The notes under the pieces were generated by a model. The model was not told the origin of the DNA, searched no databases, and saw only the letters and a program-made list of their open reading frames with translations. A program made the translations under genes and the position numbers. This document shows positions 10,941 through 20,744 of a stretch of DNA of 64,000 bases, piece after piece. The DNA lies in NCBI RefSeq assembly GCF_016907735.1, contig NZ_JAFBCP010000001.1, forward strand, positions 806,001-870,000, written 5' to 3'. Position 1 is the stretch's first letter, and every line of letters begins with the position of its first letter. This stretch comes from Brevibacterium paucivorans. Lineage in GTDB: Bacteria > Actinomycetota > Actinomycetes > Actinomycetales > Brevibacteriaceae.

Positions 10941-11768
10941 ATGTCAGATTCCACCCATGACGCTGAGCAACAGGAACTCGAACCACAAGCCGAACGCATC
11001 CATCGCTACGCGGCCTTAGGCGATTCGTTTACCGAAGGCCTCATGGACGGTCAAGGCGACACGTTCAATGGGTGGGCCGACCGGTTCGCAATCGCACTGA
11101 GCGAGACTCCGCTTTCTACTCCAGAGTTGGAGTACGCGAATCTGGCGGTGCGCGGAAAGGTCCTTCACCAGGTCATCGACGAACAACTGGCGTTTGCCCT
11201 CGACACCAAGCCCGACCTGGTGTCATTCGTCGCAGGTGGAAACGACTGCATGCGGCCGGGAGCTAAGGTTGACCACCTCGCGTCAGTGATTGAGAACTCG
11301 ATCATCGCCCTTCGCAGGGAAGGCATCCAGGTTCTCATGGGCAACGGGTACGACACCTCGGCGTTTTCACCTCTTTTACGCGCGCTGCGGTCACGCGTCG
11401 CCATCTACAACTCACACTTGTGGACCATTTCGCAACGCCACGGGTGCTACATGCTGGATCTGTGGGGAACGCGCCGGCTCTACCGCCCGCAGATGTGGGC
11501 CCAAGACCGTATCCATTTGAGTAGCGAGGGGCACGCTGTTGTCGCTGAGAAGGCATTGTCCACCCTGTTGAACCGGTCAGCCGAAAAGAGCGGTTTCAAG
11601 ATCCCCAAGCAACCGGCGAAGCCCGTACGTGAAAAGCTTGCCCACGAAGCTTTGTGGGTTCGCGAACACTTTGTGCCGTGGGTGGGTAGGCGCATCCAAG
11701 GGGTGAGCTCTGGGGATTCGATCAATCCTAAATACCCTGACTACATTCCGGTCTCGCAGATCAGGTAA
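10941..11768 (+). CDS. SGNH-fold hydrolase (GDSL-like esterase/lipase)
   Basis: A 275-residue protein with the SGNH blocks in order: GDSFTEG (Ser nucleophile), the Gly in the ANLAVRGK segment, GGNDC (Asn), and DRIHLSSEGH (Asp-His). No signal peptide, so it probably acts in the cytoplasm on an acyl or acetyl ester, substrate unknown. ATG 10941 has GAAGGAAA just upstream; longer in-frame starts at 10857 and 10902 lack a ribosome site. Confidence 0.85.
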   Translation: MSDSTHDAEQQELEPQAERIHRYAALGDSFTEGLMDGQGDTFNGWADRFAIALSETPLSTPELEYANLAVRGKVLHQVIDEQLAFALDTKPDLVSFVAGGNDCMRPGAKVDHLASVIENSIIALRREGIQVLMGNGYDTSAFSPLLRALRSRVAIYNSHLWTISQRHGCYMLDLWGTRRLYRPQMWAQDRIHLSSEGHAVVAEKALSTLLNRSAEKSGFKIPKQPAKPVREKLAHEALWVREHFVPWVGRRIQGVSSGDSINPKYPDYIPVSQIR

Positions 11769-11787
11769 GCGCGGAGGCGACGCGCTT
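11767..11787. terminator. Hairpin between convergent genes
   Basis: A 7-bp stem (11767-11773 with 11781-11787) overlaps the stop of the SGNH hydrolase gene and lies just beyond the purine permease stop. Possible bidirectional terminator; the stem is short. Confidence 0.45.
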
Positions 11788-11796
11788 TGGTCGACC

Positions 11797-13248
11797 CTAC
11801 GCACCACCTAGTGCGTTTTGCAGGGGTCCGGAAACGAAGTACAGAACAAACATCCCGGCAGTTAGATACATGAGCGGGTGAATGTCCTGGAACTCTCCGC
11901 GCGCCATTTTCAGCACCACGTACGTCACGAATCCGGCCCCGATCCCGTTGGTGATCGAGTACGAAAACGGCATGAGAACGATCGTGAGGAACGCTGGAAT
12001 CGCGATCTCGGGGTTGGCCCAGTCGATCTTGACCACCTGTTGCATCATGAGGAATCCCACGAGGATCAAGGTGGGCGCAGCGGCTTCGGACGGGATCACT
12101 GAGGCCAGCGGCGAGAGCACGATCGTGGCCAGAAACAGCACCCCGGTCACCACGTTTGCCAGCCCGGTGCGGGCGCCGTCCCCGGCACCCACAGTTGACT
12201 CGATAAACCCGGAGTTCGCCGAGGTGGCACCCAGTCCACCTCCGATCGCGCCTACCGCGTCGGCAATCATTATGCGCTTGGAGTGTGGAATCTGCCCGTG
12301 TTTGTCAGCGAGCCCGCTGGTGTTTGCCACGGCCATCATGGTGCCCAGCAGGTCAAAGAAGTTGGTAAGAAGCAGCGTGAACACGATGAGCACGCCTGTA
12401 ATAATGCCCACGGAGCTGAAGGAACCAAGCAGGTTGAAGTTACCCAAAGTCGAAAGGTCGGGAAGGCTCAGCCACTCTTGGTTGAGCGTGGGAACGGTGA
12501 GCTGCCAGCCGTTGGGGTTAACCACCTCGCCACCGGATACTTTGGGGCCGGGCTTGAAGATGGCTTCGACGATGAGGGCGAGCGCGGTTGCTCCCAGAAT
12601 CGACACCAGGATCGCTGAACGTACCTTCTTGCTGTGCAGAATGAACAGCACTAAAAGGGTGGCGATAAACACCAGCATGGGCCATCCCACCAGGTAACCG
12701 TTGTTACCAAGCTCAAGGGCGTTTCCGCCTGCGTTAGCGATAAACCCTGCGTTGATCATTCCGATCAGCGCGATGAACATTCCGATACCCACCGAAATAG
12801 AGGTCTTCAGTTGATCGGGAACGGCGTTGAAGATGGCTTGTCGGAAACCGGTGAGAACCAGGATCAGAAGAATGATCCCCTCGATGACAACGAGCCCCAT
12901 CGCATCGGCCCATGTCATGCCGGGAATCACGACGATTCCGAAGGTAATAAAAGCGCTCATACCCAGTGATGACGACACTGCCATGGGGAAGTTACCAATG
13001 AGCCCCATGAGGATGGTCAAAATACCGGATATGAGCGATGTGGCAGCTGCGATTGCTGCGAAATTGGGTTCGGTTCCCCCGCCTAGGAACTTGCCGGTGG
13101 AGTCGGCGGCTGCTCCGATGATGAGTGGGTTGAGCACTACGATGTAGCTCATTGCGAAGAACGTGGAGAGCCCTCCGCGCACTTCGCGGCCTACCGTTGA
13201 CCCGCGAGCTGAGATCTCAAAGAATCGGTCAATCGTGTCGCGGGCCAA
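11797..13248 (-). CDS. NCS2-family purine permease (AzgA/GhxP-like)
   Basis: A 483-residue protein with 12-14 hydrophobic helices. The N-terminus (RGGLSTFFAMSYIVVLNP) and the SANSGFIESTVGAGDGARTG block identify the AzgA subgroup of NCS2, proton symporters of guanine, hypoxanthine or adenine. The start is a TTG at 13248 with GGGAGGG 3 bases upstream; no ATG/GTG fits the family's N-terminus better. It stands alone between a convergent SGNH gene and the SPFH gene. Confidence 0.9.
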   Translation of the reverse strand: MARDTIDRFFEISARGSTVGREVRGGLSTFFAMSYIVVLNPLIIGAAADSTGKFLGGGTEPNFAAIAAATSLISGILTILMGLIGNFPMAVSSSLGMSAFITFGIVVIPGMTWADAMGLVVIEGIILLILVLTGFRQAIFNAVPDQLKTSISVGIGMFIALIGMINAGFIANAGGNALELGNNGYLVGWPMLVFIATLLVLFILHSKKVRSAILVSILGATALALIVEAIFKPGPKVSGGEVVNPNGWQLTVPTLNQEWLSLPDLSTLGNFNLLGSFSSVGIITGVLIVFTLLLTNFFDLLGTMMAVANTSGLADKHGQIPHSKRIMIADAVGAIGGGLGATSANSGFIESTVGAGDGARTGLANVVTGVLFLATIVLSPLASVIPSEAAAPTLILVGFLMMQQVVKIDWANPEIAIPAFLTIVLMPFSYSITNGIGAGFVTYVVLKMARGEFQDIHPLMYLTAGMFVLYFVSGPLQNALGGA

Positions 13249-13298
13249 CGTCCCTCCCAGAGTCCAGTGGAATAGTCACTGGATCAGTCTAATGTGAT

Positions 13299-14339
13299 CT
13301 ATGACCCTGGTTTGTAGGGAGGGATGTCTGGAAGGTCCTCCGAGTAGTTGTCCCACTTCTGGCGGGCTTCCTTCCGCGTCCGAGGTTTTTGCTTCTCTGC
13401 GTTTTCGTTGGCTTCGCGTACTGCGTTGACCTGCAGGAGCGTGGTGCGGATTTCTTCGCTCAGGTTGCCCAACTGCCCTGGGTTATTAGGGAGCAGGAGC
13501 ACGTTGGAGCGCCCGTTGCGTGCCACGTCCTGCATGGTGTCGAAGTACTGGGTCATGAGCAGAAGTTGTTCTGCAGTCTCTTCAATACCCACCTCGCGCA
13601 GAAGTTCGTACTGTTCAGCAATACCAGTTGCGATCGCTTTACGCTGAGCTGCGATACCCACACCTTGGAGGCGCTTGGACTCAGCTTCGGCTTCTGCCTG
13701 TGTGACGAGCTTGATCTTGTCAGCTTCGGCGAGGGCCTGGGCTGCTTCGCGGTCACGCTGTGCCGCGTTAATGGAGTTCATCGAGTCACGCACACGGGAG
13801 TCTGGCGAGATGTCCGTGACCAGCGTGTTCACGATGCGGAATCCGTAACGGGCCATGGATTCGGACAGACGCTGTTCGACGCTGTAGGCAATGTCGTCTT
13901 TGGATTCGAATGCGGAGTCCAGGGTCAGAGTTGAAAGCGCGGAGCGCACGGTGTCGAACACGTACGACCGGATCTGCTCTTCTGGGTTGGCCAGGCTGTA
14001 GTAGGCATCGCGTACTGATTCGGGGCTCACCACGTATTGCACAGCTACTGGCACCATGACGAACACGTTGTCTTGGGTCTTCGTTTCAATGTTGACTTCC
14101 AGCTGCTGGACGCGCAATGAAACGGGTTTTGTTGTGGTTTCAATGAACGGCATCTTAGTGTTTAACCCTGCGTTGCACACCTTCTTGAACCGCCCAAAGC
14201 GTTCAACGATGACGGCTTCCTGAGTACGCACGGTAAAGAAAATGCTAGTGCGCAGACCACCAAAAAGAAGAACCGCAATAACGATGATGAAAATTACGAA
14301 GACAACGAGTGCTGTCCCCAATCCTTCAAGCAATCCCAT
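13299..14339 (-). CDS. SPFH/Band 7 (stomatin-like) membrane protein
   Basis: A 346-residue protein: one N-terminal transmembrane helix (about 8-30), an SPFH domain (TQEAVIVERFGRFKKV to about 200), then a long Ala/Glu-rich coiled coil. Stomatin/prohibitin relatives form large rings that organise membrane microdomains and assist membrane proteases. The usual partner NfeD is not adjacent. The start MGLLEGLG has AAAGG about 10 bases upstream. Confidence 0.88.
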   Translation of the reverse strand: MGLLEGLGTALVVFVIFIIVIAVLLFGGLRTSIFFTVRTQEAVIVERFGRFKKVCNAGLNTKMPFIETTTKPVSLRVQQLEVNIETKTQDNVFVMVPVAVQYVVSPESVRDAYYSLANPEEQIRSYVFDTVRSALSTLTLDSAFESKDDIAYSVEQRLSESMARYGFRIVNTLVTDISPDSRVRDSMNSINAAQRDREAAQALAEADKIKLVTQAEAEAESKRLQGVGIAAQRKAIATGIAEQYELLREVGIEETAEQLLLMTQYFDTMQDVARNGRSNVLLLPNNPGQLGNLSEEIRTTLLQVNAVREANENAEKQKPRTRKEARQKWDNYSEDLPDIPPYKPGS

Positions 14340-14490
14340 GTGAGTCGGGCCTTTCGTGTTTGTGTGATTCTTCTACTTATCCTAACGATTCAGCCCTCTG
14401 ATCTAGGGATTAACCATGTGCCGGTTCTGTAACGACTCAACGGCTCACGCACGGGTTATAAGGCCACGCGTTCATTTCAGGAACACAGAA

Positions 14491-14525
14491 GCCCTTCACC
14501 AGGGAGGGTGTTTCTGGTGAAGGGC
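14491..14525 (-). terminator. Terminator downstream of tRNA-Thr
   Basis: Perfect 12-bp stem (14491-14502 with 14514-14525) and 11-base loop, 6 bp beyond the tRNA 3' end on the minus strand. Confidence 0.75.
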
Positions 14526-14531
14526 GATGTG

Positions 14532-14605
14532 AGCCCCCTGTCGGATTCGAACCGACGACCCTCCGCTTACAAGGCGGATGCTCTGGCCAACTGAGCTAAG
14601 GAGGC
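14532..14605 (-). tRNA. tRNA-Thr (anticodon TGT)
   Basis: On the minus strand the sequence folds into a full cloverleaf. The acceptor GCCTCCT pairs with AGGGGGC, the D-arm begins TAGCTCAG, the anticodon loop is CTTGTAA (anticodon TGT) and the T-arm carries GGTTCGAATCC. The 3' CCA is not encoded. Confidence 0.96.
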
Positions 14606-14688
14606 GTTGCTTCAGACCTAGCTGATCTGAAGCCAGTTCAGTTTAGCCGAATTCCGGCACCAAAGTCACATTTGGTTGCCTACCCGGC

Positions 14689-15576
14689 TTACTTCTTCTT
14701 TTCGCCACCGATCTGACCGGTCGCTTCAAGCAAGGTCCGTCCAAACGCTTGCGGGTTCGCCCACACTTTAGGCTCGATGTCCTTGCCGTTGACCTGGATG
14801 CGCGGGGTACCGCTCAGGTCTTTGTCCTGTGCCACCTTGGTGGACTGCTGAACGTACTTTTCAAACGATGTGTTCGTCACGCAGTCGCGCACACTTGGCT
14901 GTTCGTCAAGCGCGGTAGTCTTAGCGTCCAGATCGACTTCGGCTTTCTTGAGAATGTCGAGAATCTGGTCGTCTTCCATGCCGTTTCCGCCTTCTTCGGG
15001 CTGCTGCGCGAAGAATCCTTGCAGAACACCTACCAGTTTGTCGTCGTTCTTCGCATCCGCAGCGCACATGAACGCGTTGGCAGCGCGGGTCGAGAACTTG
15101 TTTCCGCCCGAAGCTCCGTCGAGGATCGAAACCGGGTGGTATGTAACAGTGATGTCGCCACTTTCTATGAGTTTCGCGAGGCTGGCACCGTTGGCGTCTT
15201 CAAAGTTCTTGCACGCAGGGCACTGGAAGTCCAAATACACGTCTACGTGTGCAGCGTCGTCCTTCTGTTTACCGGTGTCATATGCCGGCAGTCCCTCGGG
15301 GACGTTTTCTTTATCCGACGGGTGAGCAACGGCGACGTCGCCGTTGTCGCCCTTCGCCAAAGTAATTCCACCATTGACCATTGAGACCGGACCAACCGCA
15401 GGACGCGATGACTGAACGATCAGCACAACAATCACTGCAATAACAGCGATAACGACGATGCCGATCCCTGACCACAGGATGGTCTTGGCACGCTTTTCTC
15501 TGTTGGCCTGAGCTTGCGCAATCTGACGAGCTTTTTCACGCGCAGCTTGCCTGCGTTCAACTTGGTCTTTGGCCAT
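14689..15576 (-). CDS. Membrane-anchored DsbA-like thiol-disulfide protein
   Basis: A 295-residue protein with a charged cytoplasmic N-terminus, one transmembrane helix (about 33-55) and an extracytoplasmic thioredoxin-fold domain with the active site CPAC in YLDFQCPACKNFE. A cis-Pro region (GTPRIQVNG) and two further Cys are present. The DSBA-like subclass in actinobacteria helps oxidative folding of secreted proteins. The next gene upstream is a Ser/Thr kinase on the same strand, 80 bp away. Confidence 0.9.
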   Translation of the reverse strand: MAKDQVERRQAAREKARQIAQAQANREKRAKTILWSGIGIVVIAVIAVIVVLIVQSSRPAVGPVSMVNGGITLAKGDNGDVAVAHPSDKENVPEGLPAYDTGKQKDDAAHVDVYLDFQCPACKNFEDANGASLAKLIESGDITVTYHPVSILDGASGGNKFSTRAANAFMCAADAKNDDKLVGVLQGFFAQQPEEGGNGMEDDQILDILKKAEVDLDAKTTALDEQPSVRDCVTNTSFEKYVQQSTKVAQDKDLSGTPRIQVNGKDIEPKVWANPQAFGRTLLEATGQIGGEKKK

Positions 15577-15656
15577 TTTTCCTCTTCTACGGTTTCACCC
15601 AAGAGCACTCGCTTGCTCGTGGGCACATTATCACAACGGTTGAAGACACAACTTCC

Positions 15657-17423
15657 CTATGCGTCATTTACCGGCAAAAGCTCAAACGGGCTGTCTTGCA
15701 CCGGCCACCAGGTCACTCCGACCCCACTGGCAACCGTCAGCAACGCCAGTATCGCGAGCACGCTCGCCAAGCCGATTGCACACCAATGCCCCACTGCCGA
15801 CTTACCAACTGCCACTGCCGCAATCTGGCGCGAACCTCGGCGCAGATTCGACGAAGTGGGGCCAAACCACATGACAACCGCGCCAGCGCTCGCGGCAGCG
15901 ATCAGCGCGGTCTCCTCGGCGTACCCTCGTGGCACGATCCCGGCGACGTCCAACCACATCATGAGCGCCACGGCGCATGCCGCAATGAGCGGCAAAATGA
16001 GCCCCACGGCCGTCAAAAGCCCCGCAGTCAGAAGTGCAACAGGCGTGCGTGCCACAGTGCCGGATGCGCTCGCCTTTCCGGTTGCCATGATTCGATCGCG
16101 GTGACTTTTCACCATGGTTCCTACCGTCCGCGCAAGAACTTGCCACACAATTACCACACCCAAAGTGATCATCGGTGCCAGTGCGGTGAGCGCGATCGAC
16201 AACAATACGAGCGCAAGCACAGTCAAGGCCGACAGCTTCGACGCCCAGGCAGGGGGTCCCAGCACCGCCGGCTGTTCGTAGTGGTTTTGCGAACTGTATT
16301 GGGGGTGCGGGGTCCCAACCGGCGCAGACGCGTAGGCCGGTTGCTGAGTGAAATCCTGCGGGGGTGGCTGAATGTTGGCCGGCGGTACGTGTTGCTGAAC
16401 CGGGTGGCCTCCCGGCCGTGGGCTCCCCATGAGTCCCATGGCAGAATGACGGTCCTGGCTGTGTGCGCCGAGGTCGTTGTTTGGGAACGCGGGCCCGTTG
16501 TCGAACGCTGGTTGTCCGGCAAAAGCCGCGTTTCCGTCCGGTGGCGCGGGGATCGCTGGCCCACCCACCATGGTGTCGCCGAGGTTGGGGGCAGGTGGGG
16601 GTGCTGGAACGGCACCGCCCAGACTTGGCATCTGGCCAGACTCGATCTCGACAAGTGCTTCCAAGATCATTTGACCAGAAGGACGGCGTTCCGGTTTGGG
16701 ATCCAGGCATGCCCTCAGAAGGGGAACGAAGCGTTCGGGAACACCCTGCAGATTGGCTCGCCCTGAGGCGACACGAGCAATTACGGCTTCGATTCCGCCC
16801 GACCCATACGGGTTGTGCCCCGTTGCCGCAAACGCCATGGTGGCGGCCCATCCCCACCAGTCAGTCTTTTCGTTGGACTGTTTTCCGTCCACAATTTCAG
16901 GGCTCAAGTATCCCGGAGTTCCCATGACCAGGCCGGTAACCGTGACCTTGACTTCGTCGGCTGCCTGCGCAATACCAAAGTCGATCACCATGGGCTCGCC
17001 GTCCATGATCATCACGTTTGCTGGTTTGAGGTCACGGTGAACAACACCGGCGTTGTGAACTGCTGTCAGCGCGTCCAAAAGTGCGTGGCCAAAGTGGACG
17101 AGTTCGTCTTCTGCAAACGGACCGTTTTCACGTACGTCATCGGAAAGCGTGAGGCCATCGACGAATTCGGTCACCACATACGGGGTATCGGTTTCGAGTT
17201 CCGCATCGAGGACTGCGGCAATGCGTGGGTGTTGAATGCGTCGAAGGGTTCGCACCTCACGCGCTAGGCGCATCCGCGCTGTTTGATCATTGGCGATAGA
17301 AGGGTGCAACACCTTGACGGCTACGGGTTTGTTGTTCGGGTCCACCGCCAGGTAGACCACACCCATGCCGCCTGAACCAAGTTCTTCTATGAGGCGATAA
17401 TTGCCCAACTGTTCAACAGCCAT
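15657..17423 (-). CDS. Membrane-bound serine/threonine protein kinase
   Basis: A 588-residue Hanks-type kinase. N-terminal kinase domain (about 10-265) has the Gly-rich loop GSGGMG, ATP-site VAVKV, catalytic HRDLKPAN and DFG. A Pro/Gln-rich linker follows (about 275-400), then a C-terminal region with about six hydrophobic helices. There is no PASTA domain, so it is not a PknB-type muropeptide sensor; the multi-helix tail is unusual for this class. ATG 17423 begins MAVEQLGNYRLIEEL. Signal unknown. Confidence 0.9.
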   Translation of the reverse strand: MAVEQLGNYRLIEELGSGGMGVVYLAVDPNNKPVAVKVLHPSIANDQTARMRLAREVRTLRRIQHPRIAAVLDAELETDTPYVVTEFVDGLTLSDDVRENGPFAEDELVHFGHALLDALTAVHNAGVVHRDLKPANVMIMDGEPMVIDFGIAQAADEVKVTVTGLVMGTPGYLSPEIVDGKQSNEKTDWWGWAATMAFAATGHNPYGSGGIEAVIARVASGRANLQGVPERFVPLLRACLDPKPERRPSGQMILEALVEIESGQMPSLGGAVPAPPPAPNLGDTMVGGPAIPAPPDGNAAFAGQPAFDNGPAFPNNDLGAHSQDRHSAMGLMGSPRPGGHPVQQHVPPANIQPPPQDFTQQPAYASAPVGTPHPQYSSQNHYEQPAVLGPPAWASKLSALTVLALVLLSIALTALAPMITLGVVIVWQVLARTVGTMVKSHRDRIMATGKASASGTVARTPVALLTAGLLTAVGLILPLIAACAVALMMWLDVAGIVPRGYAEETALIAAASAGAVVMWFGPTSSNLRRGSRQIAAVAVGKSAVGHWCAIGLASVLAILALLTVASGVGVTWWPVQDSPFELLPVNDA

Positions 17424-17484
17424 CCGTACCAGCCTATGCCAACACCTTAAAATATGTTTTGAGCGTACTTTCCGAAAGGGACAC

Positions 17485-19758
17485 ATGAAACGGTTAGGTG
17501 AAGGTAAGTATCAATCGAAGCGGATCGATCCGCCACAGTCGGGCCCCGATTTTGTCGTCATTGCCAACCGTCTTCCGGTTGACCGGGACACCTCGGTCGA
17601 CCCACCTGCTTGGCGCACCTCCCCCGGCGGACTCGTCACAGCCCTTGACCCCGTCATGTCACGCACGGACGGCGCGTGGGTCGGTTGGGCAGGTCAGCCA
17701 GATGAAGAACTCGAACCTTTTGATAAAGACGGTATCCACATCGTGCCCGTCACTCTTTCAGCAACTGAAGTCCGCCGTTATTACGAAGGTTTCTCTAACG
17801 CCACACTGTGGCCCCTGTTTCACGACGTCATTGTGCCTCCTGAATACCACCGCACATGGTGGGACGCGTACCGCGAAGTCAACGAACGGTTCGCCCACCG
17901 CGCAGCTGAGGTCGCAGCCGAAGGAGCCACCGTATGGGTCAACGACTACCAGTTACTCTTAGTCCCTCTTCTCTTGAGAGCTAAGCGCCCGGACCTCAAG
18001 ATCGGGTTCTTCAACCACATACCGTTTCCCGCATGGGAACTTTTTTCACAGTTACCGTGGCGAGTAGAAATTCTGACCGGTCTCCAAGGTGCTGACCTGA
18101 TCGGGTTCCAGCGTCCCTCCGATGCCGCGAACTTCCGCTCCGCTGTACGCATTCTCTGCGGTACTTCCACGCGCGCGGAGCGACTCACCGTGCCAGCTCA
18201 GGACGACCTCGGCGTTCCAGGACACACGTCGATTGCCCGACACTTCCCTATCTCTGTCGACACGGAGTCCCTCCAAGAACTTGCGTCGGATCCCCACATC
18301 ATTGAGCGCGCTGCCCAAATCAGACGTGACCTGGGCAACCCGGAAATTCTCATGCTCGGAGTGGACCGGCTCGATTACACAAAGGGAATCAGACACCGCA
18401 TTAAAGCGTTCGAAGAACTCCTTCGCGACAAACGCCTCAACCCGGAGTCCGTGACACTGGTTCAAGTTGCCACGCCCAGTCGTGAACGCGTAGAGCAGTA
18501 CAAGCAGATTCGCCACGACGTCGAATTGGCCGTGGGCCGAATCAACGGAGAATTTTCCGACCTCAACAACCAAGTGGTCCACTACCTGCACCACTCGTAT
18601 CCGCGCGACCAAATGGTTGCCCTGTTCCTCGCCGCCGACGTGTGCCTGGTGACAGCCCTGCGCGACGGCATGAACCTGGTCGCAAAAGAATATGTCGCGT
18701 GCAGGCTCGACGACACGGGCGCGCTCGTCTTAAGCGAGTTCACGGGTGCTGCCGACCAACTGACCCAAGCGCTCAAGGTGAATCCGCACGACATCGACAA
18801 CATGAAAAACACCATCATGCGCGCGTGCGAACTGCCGACCAAGGAACAGCGCCACCGCATGCGCCTCATGCGTAAGCGCTTAGAAAAGGACACCGTGCAT
18901 GTGTGGTCGCGTAGTTTCCTCGACGCGCTCGACGACGCGGCCGCCCACCGCGCCCACGGGCTCCCCCACGACCTGCAAGACGCCCTGAACCGGCTGGCCC
19001 AAGCGCCGCAGTTGACCGTTGCGTTGGATTTTGACGGGGTTCTGGCCCCGCTTGTCGACGACCCCTACACGTCTGCTCCCCTGCCGGGTTCCGCCGCCGA
19101 GGTGAGGGCCCTGTCTGCCATGAACGGCACCCGGGTAGCACTGGTGTCGGGGCGGAATTTGGAGAACCTGTTCAACGTGTACGAACCACCCACCGGAACG
19201 CTCATGTACGGTTCTCACGGGTCCGAAACTGCCCACGTTCTGCCTGGTAAGCGTGGAATGGAAGCCACACAGGTGAACCTTACGGACGCTGAAGAAGCGA
19301 CGCTCACCGACTTGGAAAACTACGTGAAGGAGTTTGAAGAGAAGTTCGCTGACTCTGGCGCGTGGATCGAACGCAAACCGTTTGGTCGCACATTCCACTG
19401 GCGAACCGTACAACCCGAGTTCCGCGAAAACGTTCTGGCCCACGTCCAAGAGGCCCAAGAACGCTTCAGCCACGTGCGGCAAGTCAGTGGTCACGACATT
19501 CTGGAGCTCACTGTCCGCCACGTCACCAAAGGGGACGCTGTCAACGAATTAACCACCTCGGCGCCGGAAATCCTGTACGTAGGCGACGACGTCACGGACG
19601 AAGACGCGTTCGCCGCACTTGCACAGAACCCCAACGCGGTCACAGTCAAGGTAGGCGACGGGGAAACGCGCGCTACCTACCGCGTGAGTTCACCGGCCGA
19701 TGTCACCGACCTGTTGTTCCACCTGCGAGTAGCCCGCGCACAACATCAAGCTCAGTAG
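17485..19758 (+). CDS. otsAB: Bifunctional trehalose-6-phosphate synthase/phosphatase
   Basis: A 757-residue fusion. The first part (about 18-490) is a GT20 trehalose-6-phosphate synthase (VIANRLPV, NDYQLLL, GVDRLDYTKG) joining UDP-glucose and glucose-6-phosphate. The second (from about 510) is a HAD phosphatase with nucleophile Asp515 and Asp517 in DFDGV and the acidic motif GDDVTDEDAF, releasing trehalose. One polypeptide can therefore make the osmoprotectant. ATG 17485 has GAAAGGG upstream; its promoter region is shared with the divergent kinase gene. Its end lies 2 bp from the convergent lacI gene. Confidence 0.95.
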   Translation: MKRLGEGKYQSKRIDPPQSGPDFVVIANRLPVDRDTSVDPPAWRTSPGGLVTALDPVMSRTDGAWVGWAGQPDEELEPFDKDGIHIVPVTLSATEVRRYYEGFSNATLWPLFHDVIVPPEYHRTWWDAYREVNERFAHRAAEVAAEGATVWVNDYQLLLVPLLLRAKRPDLKIGFFNHIPFPAWELFSQLPWRVEILTGLQGADLIGFQRPSDAANFRSAVRILCGTSTRAERLTVPAQDDLGVPGHTSIARHFPISVDTESLQELASDPHIIERAAQIRRDLGNPEILMLGVDRLDYTKGIRHRIKAFEELLRDKRLNPESVTLVQVATPSRERVEQYKQIRHDVELAVGRINGEFSDLNNQVVHYLHHSYPRDQMVALFLAADVCLVTALRDGMNLVAKEYVACRLDDTGALVLSEFTGAADQLTQALKVNPHDIDNMKNTIMRACELPTKEQRHRMRLMRKRLEKDTVHVWSRSFLDALDDAAAHRAHGLPHDLQDALNRLAQAPQLTVALDFDGVLAPLVDDPYTSAPLPGSAAEVRALSAMNGTRVALVSGRNLENLFNVYEPPTGTLMYGSHGSETAHVLPGKRGMEATQVNLTDAEEATLTDLENYVKEFEEKFADSGAWIERKPFGRTFHWRTVQPEFRENVLAHVQEAQERFSHVRQVSGHDILELTVRHVTKGDAVNELTTSAPEILYVGDDVTDEDAFAALAQNPNAVTVKVGDGETRATYRVSSPADVTDLLFHLRVARAQHQAQ

Positions 19759-19760
19759 CC

Positions 19761-20744
19761 TTAGCGCTTGCGGATCGGTTTTTCTGAACTGCGCAAAACA
19801 AGCTCAGGCGACATGGAGTAGGCCGGCATGTAACCGGGGCGGCTGAGCATGGTTTCGAGCATGCCTACAGCTGTTTCGGCGACAGCCTGCCAGTCGTAGG
19901 TGACTTGGGAGATGGGCGGGGCCAGAACATCGGCGTCACGGATGTCTCCCACCGTCAAGAGCGACACGTGTTCGGGGACGCTCAGCCGTTCACGCCGGGC
20001 AGCTTCGAGGAGCCCAAAGGTCAACGACGGCGATGTCGCGATCACTGCGGTGCAGTTGGCCGTCAGCAGTTTTTGTGCCGCATGAATACCCGCGGGAAGG
20101 CCAGGTTCAGCCATGGCGACCGGGGCTTGGTCGCGGGTCGCCGAAATGTGCAGGAGTTCAGCGAGGCGTTTACGGAATGTCGAAATACGGGCAGCCGCCG
20201 CGCTGTTTCGTGGAACCGCCAGCCCAATCCTGGTGTGCCCCAAGTTCACTAAATGGCTCAGTGCCGTGTCCAAGGACGTCGTGGGGTCCAAAACAATCTG
20301 CGCGGTTTCAGCGTAGGTGGACTGGGCAATGCGCAAAACCCGGATGCCCTCTTCTTGCATGCGGACCGCCTCGGGCCCGGCAGAGCTACCACCCAACACC
20401 AGAGCGCCTTGGATCCCAGACCGGGTCAGCAAAGGAGTGGCCGAGGGAATTCCAGGGCCGGCGAGAACCCTGACCGCTGCCCGACCCACGTCAAACAAGC
20501 GTTCCGAGACGTGAAGAAACAGGGTTTCGTACGGGTCGATGTCGCTTCCCACAGGAACTGCTTGTACCACCGCAATTGCAGAAGACGACTCGGGCGTTGT
20601 TCCATAGCCCAGCGTGCGAACAGCGGTTTCCACCGCCCGAACAGCAGACTCACTCACCGACGACTTCCCACGAAGGACGCGGCTCACTGTAGCGACGGAA
20701 AGACCGGAAAGTTCAGCGATGTGTTTGAGAGTGGGTCGGCTCAT
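19761..20744 (-). CDS. LacI-family transcriptional regulator (second of a tandem pair)
   Basis: A 327-residue regulator with an N-terminal LacI helix-turn-helix (LKHIAELSGLSVATVSRVLRG) and a periplasmic-binding-protein-like ligand domain. Its ATG overlaps the stop of the upstream lacI gene by 4 bases. Ligand unknown; by position it may regulate the same sugar or sugar-acid genes as its partner. The ligand domain is quite divergent from that of its neighbour, so this is not a recent duplication. Confidence 0.9.
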   Translation of the reverse strand: MSRPTLKHIAELSGLSVATVSRVLRGKSSVSESAVRAVETAVRTLGYGTTPESSSAIAVVQAVPVGSDIDPYETLFLHVSERLFDVGRAAVRVLAGPGIPSATPLLTRSGIQGALVLGGSSAGPEAVRMQEEGIRVLRIAQSTYAETAQIVLDPTTSLDTALSHLVNLGHTRIGLAVPRNSAAAARISTFRKRLAELLHISATRDQAPVAMAEPGLPAGIHAAQKLLTANCTAVIATSPSLTFGLLEAARRERLSVPEHVSLLTVGDIRDADVLAPPISQVTYDWQAVAETAVGMLETMLSRPGYMPAYSMSPELVLRSSEKPIRKR

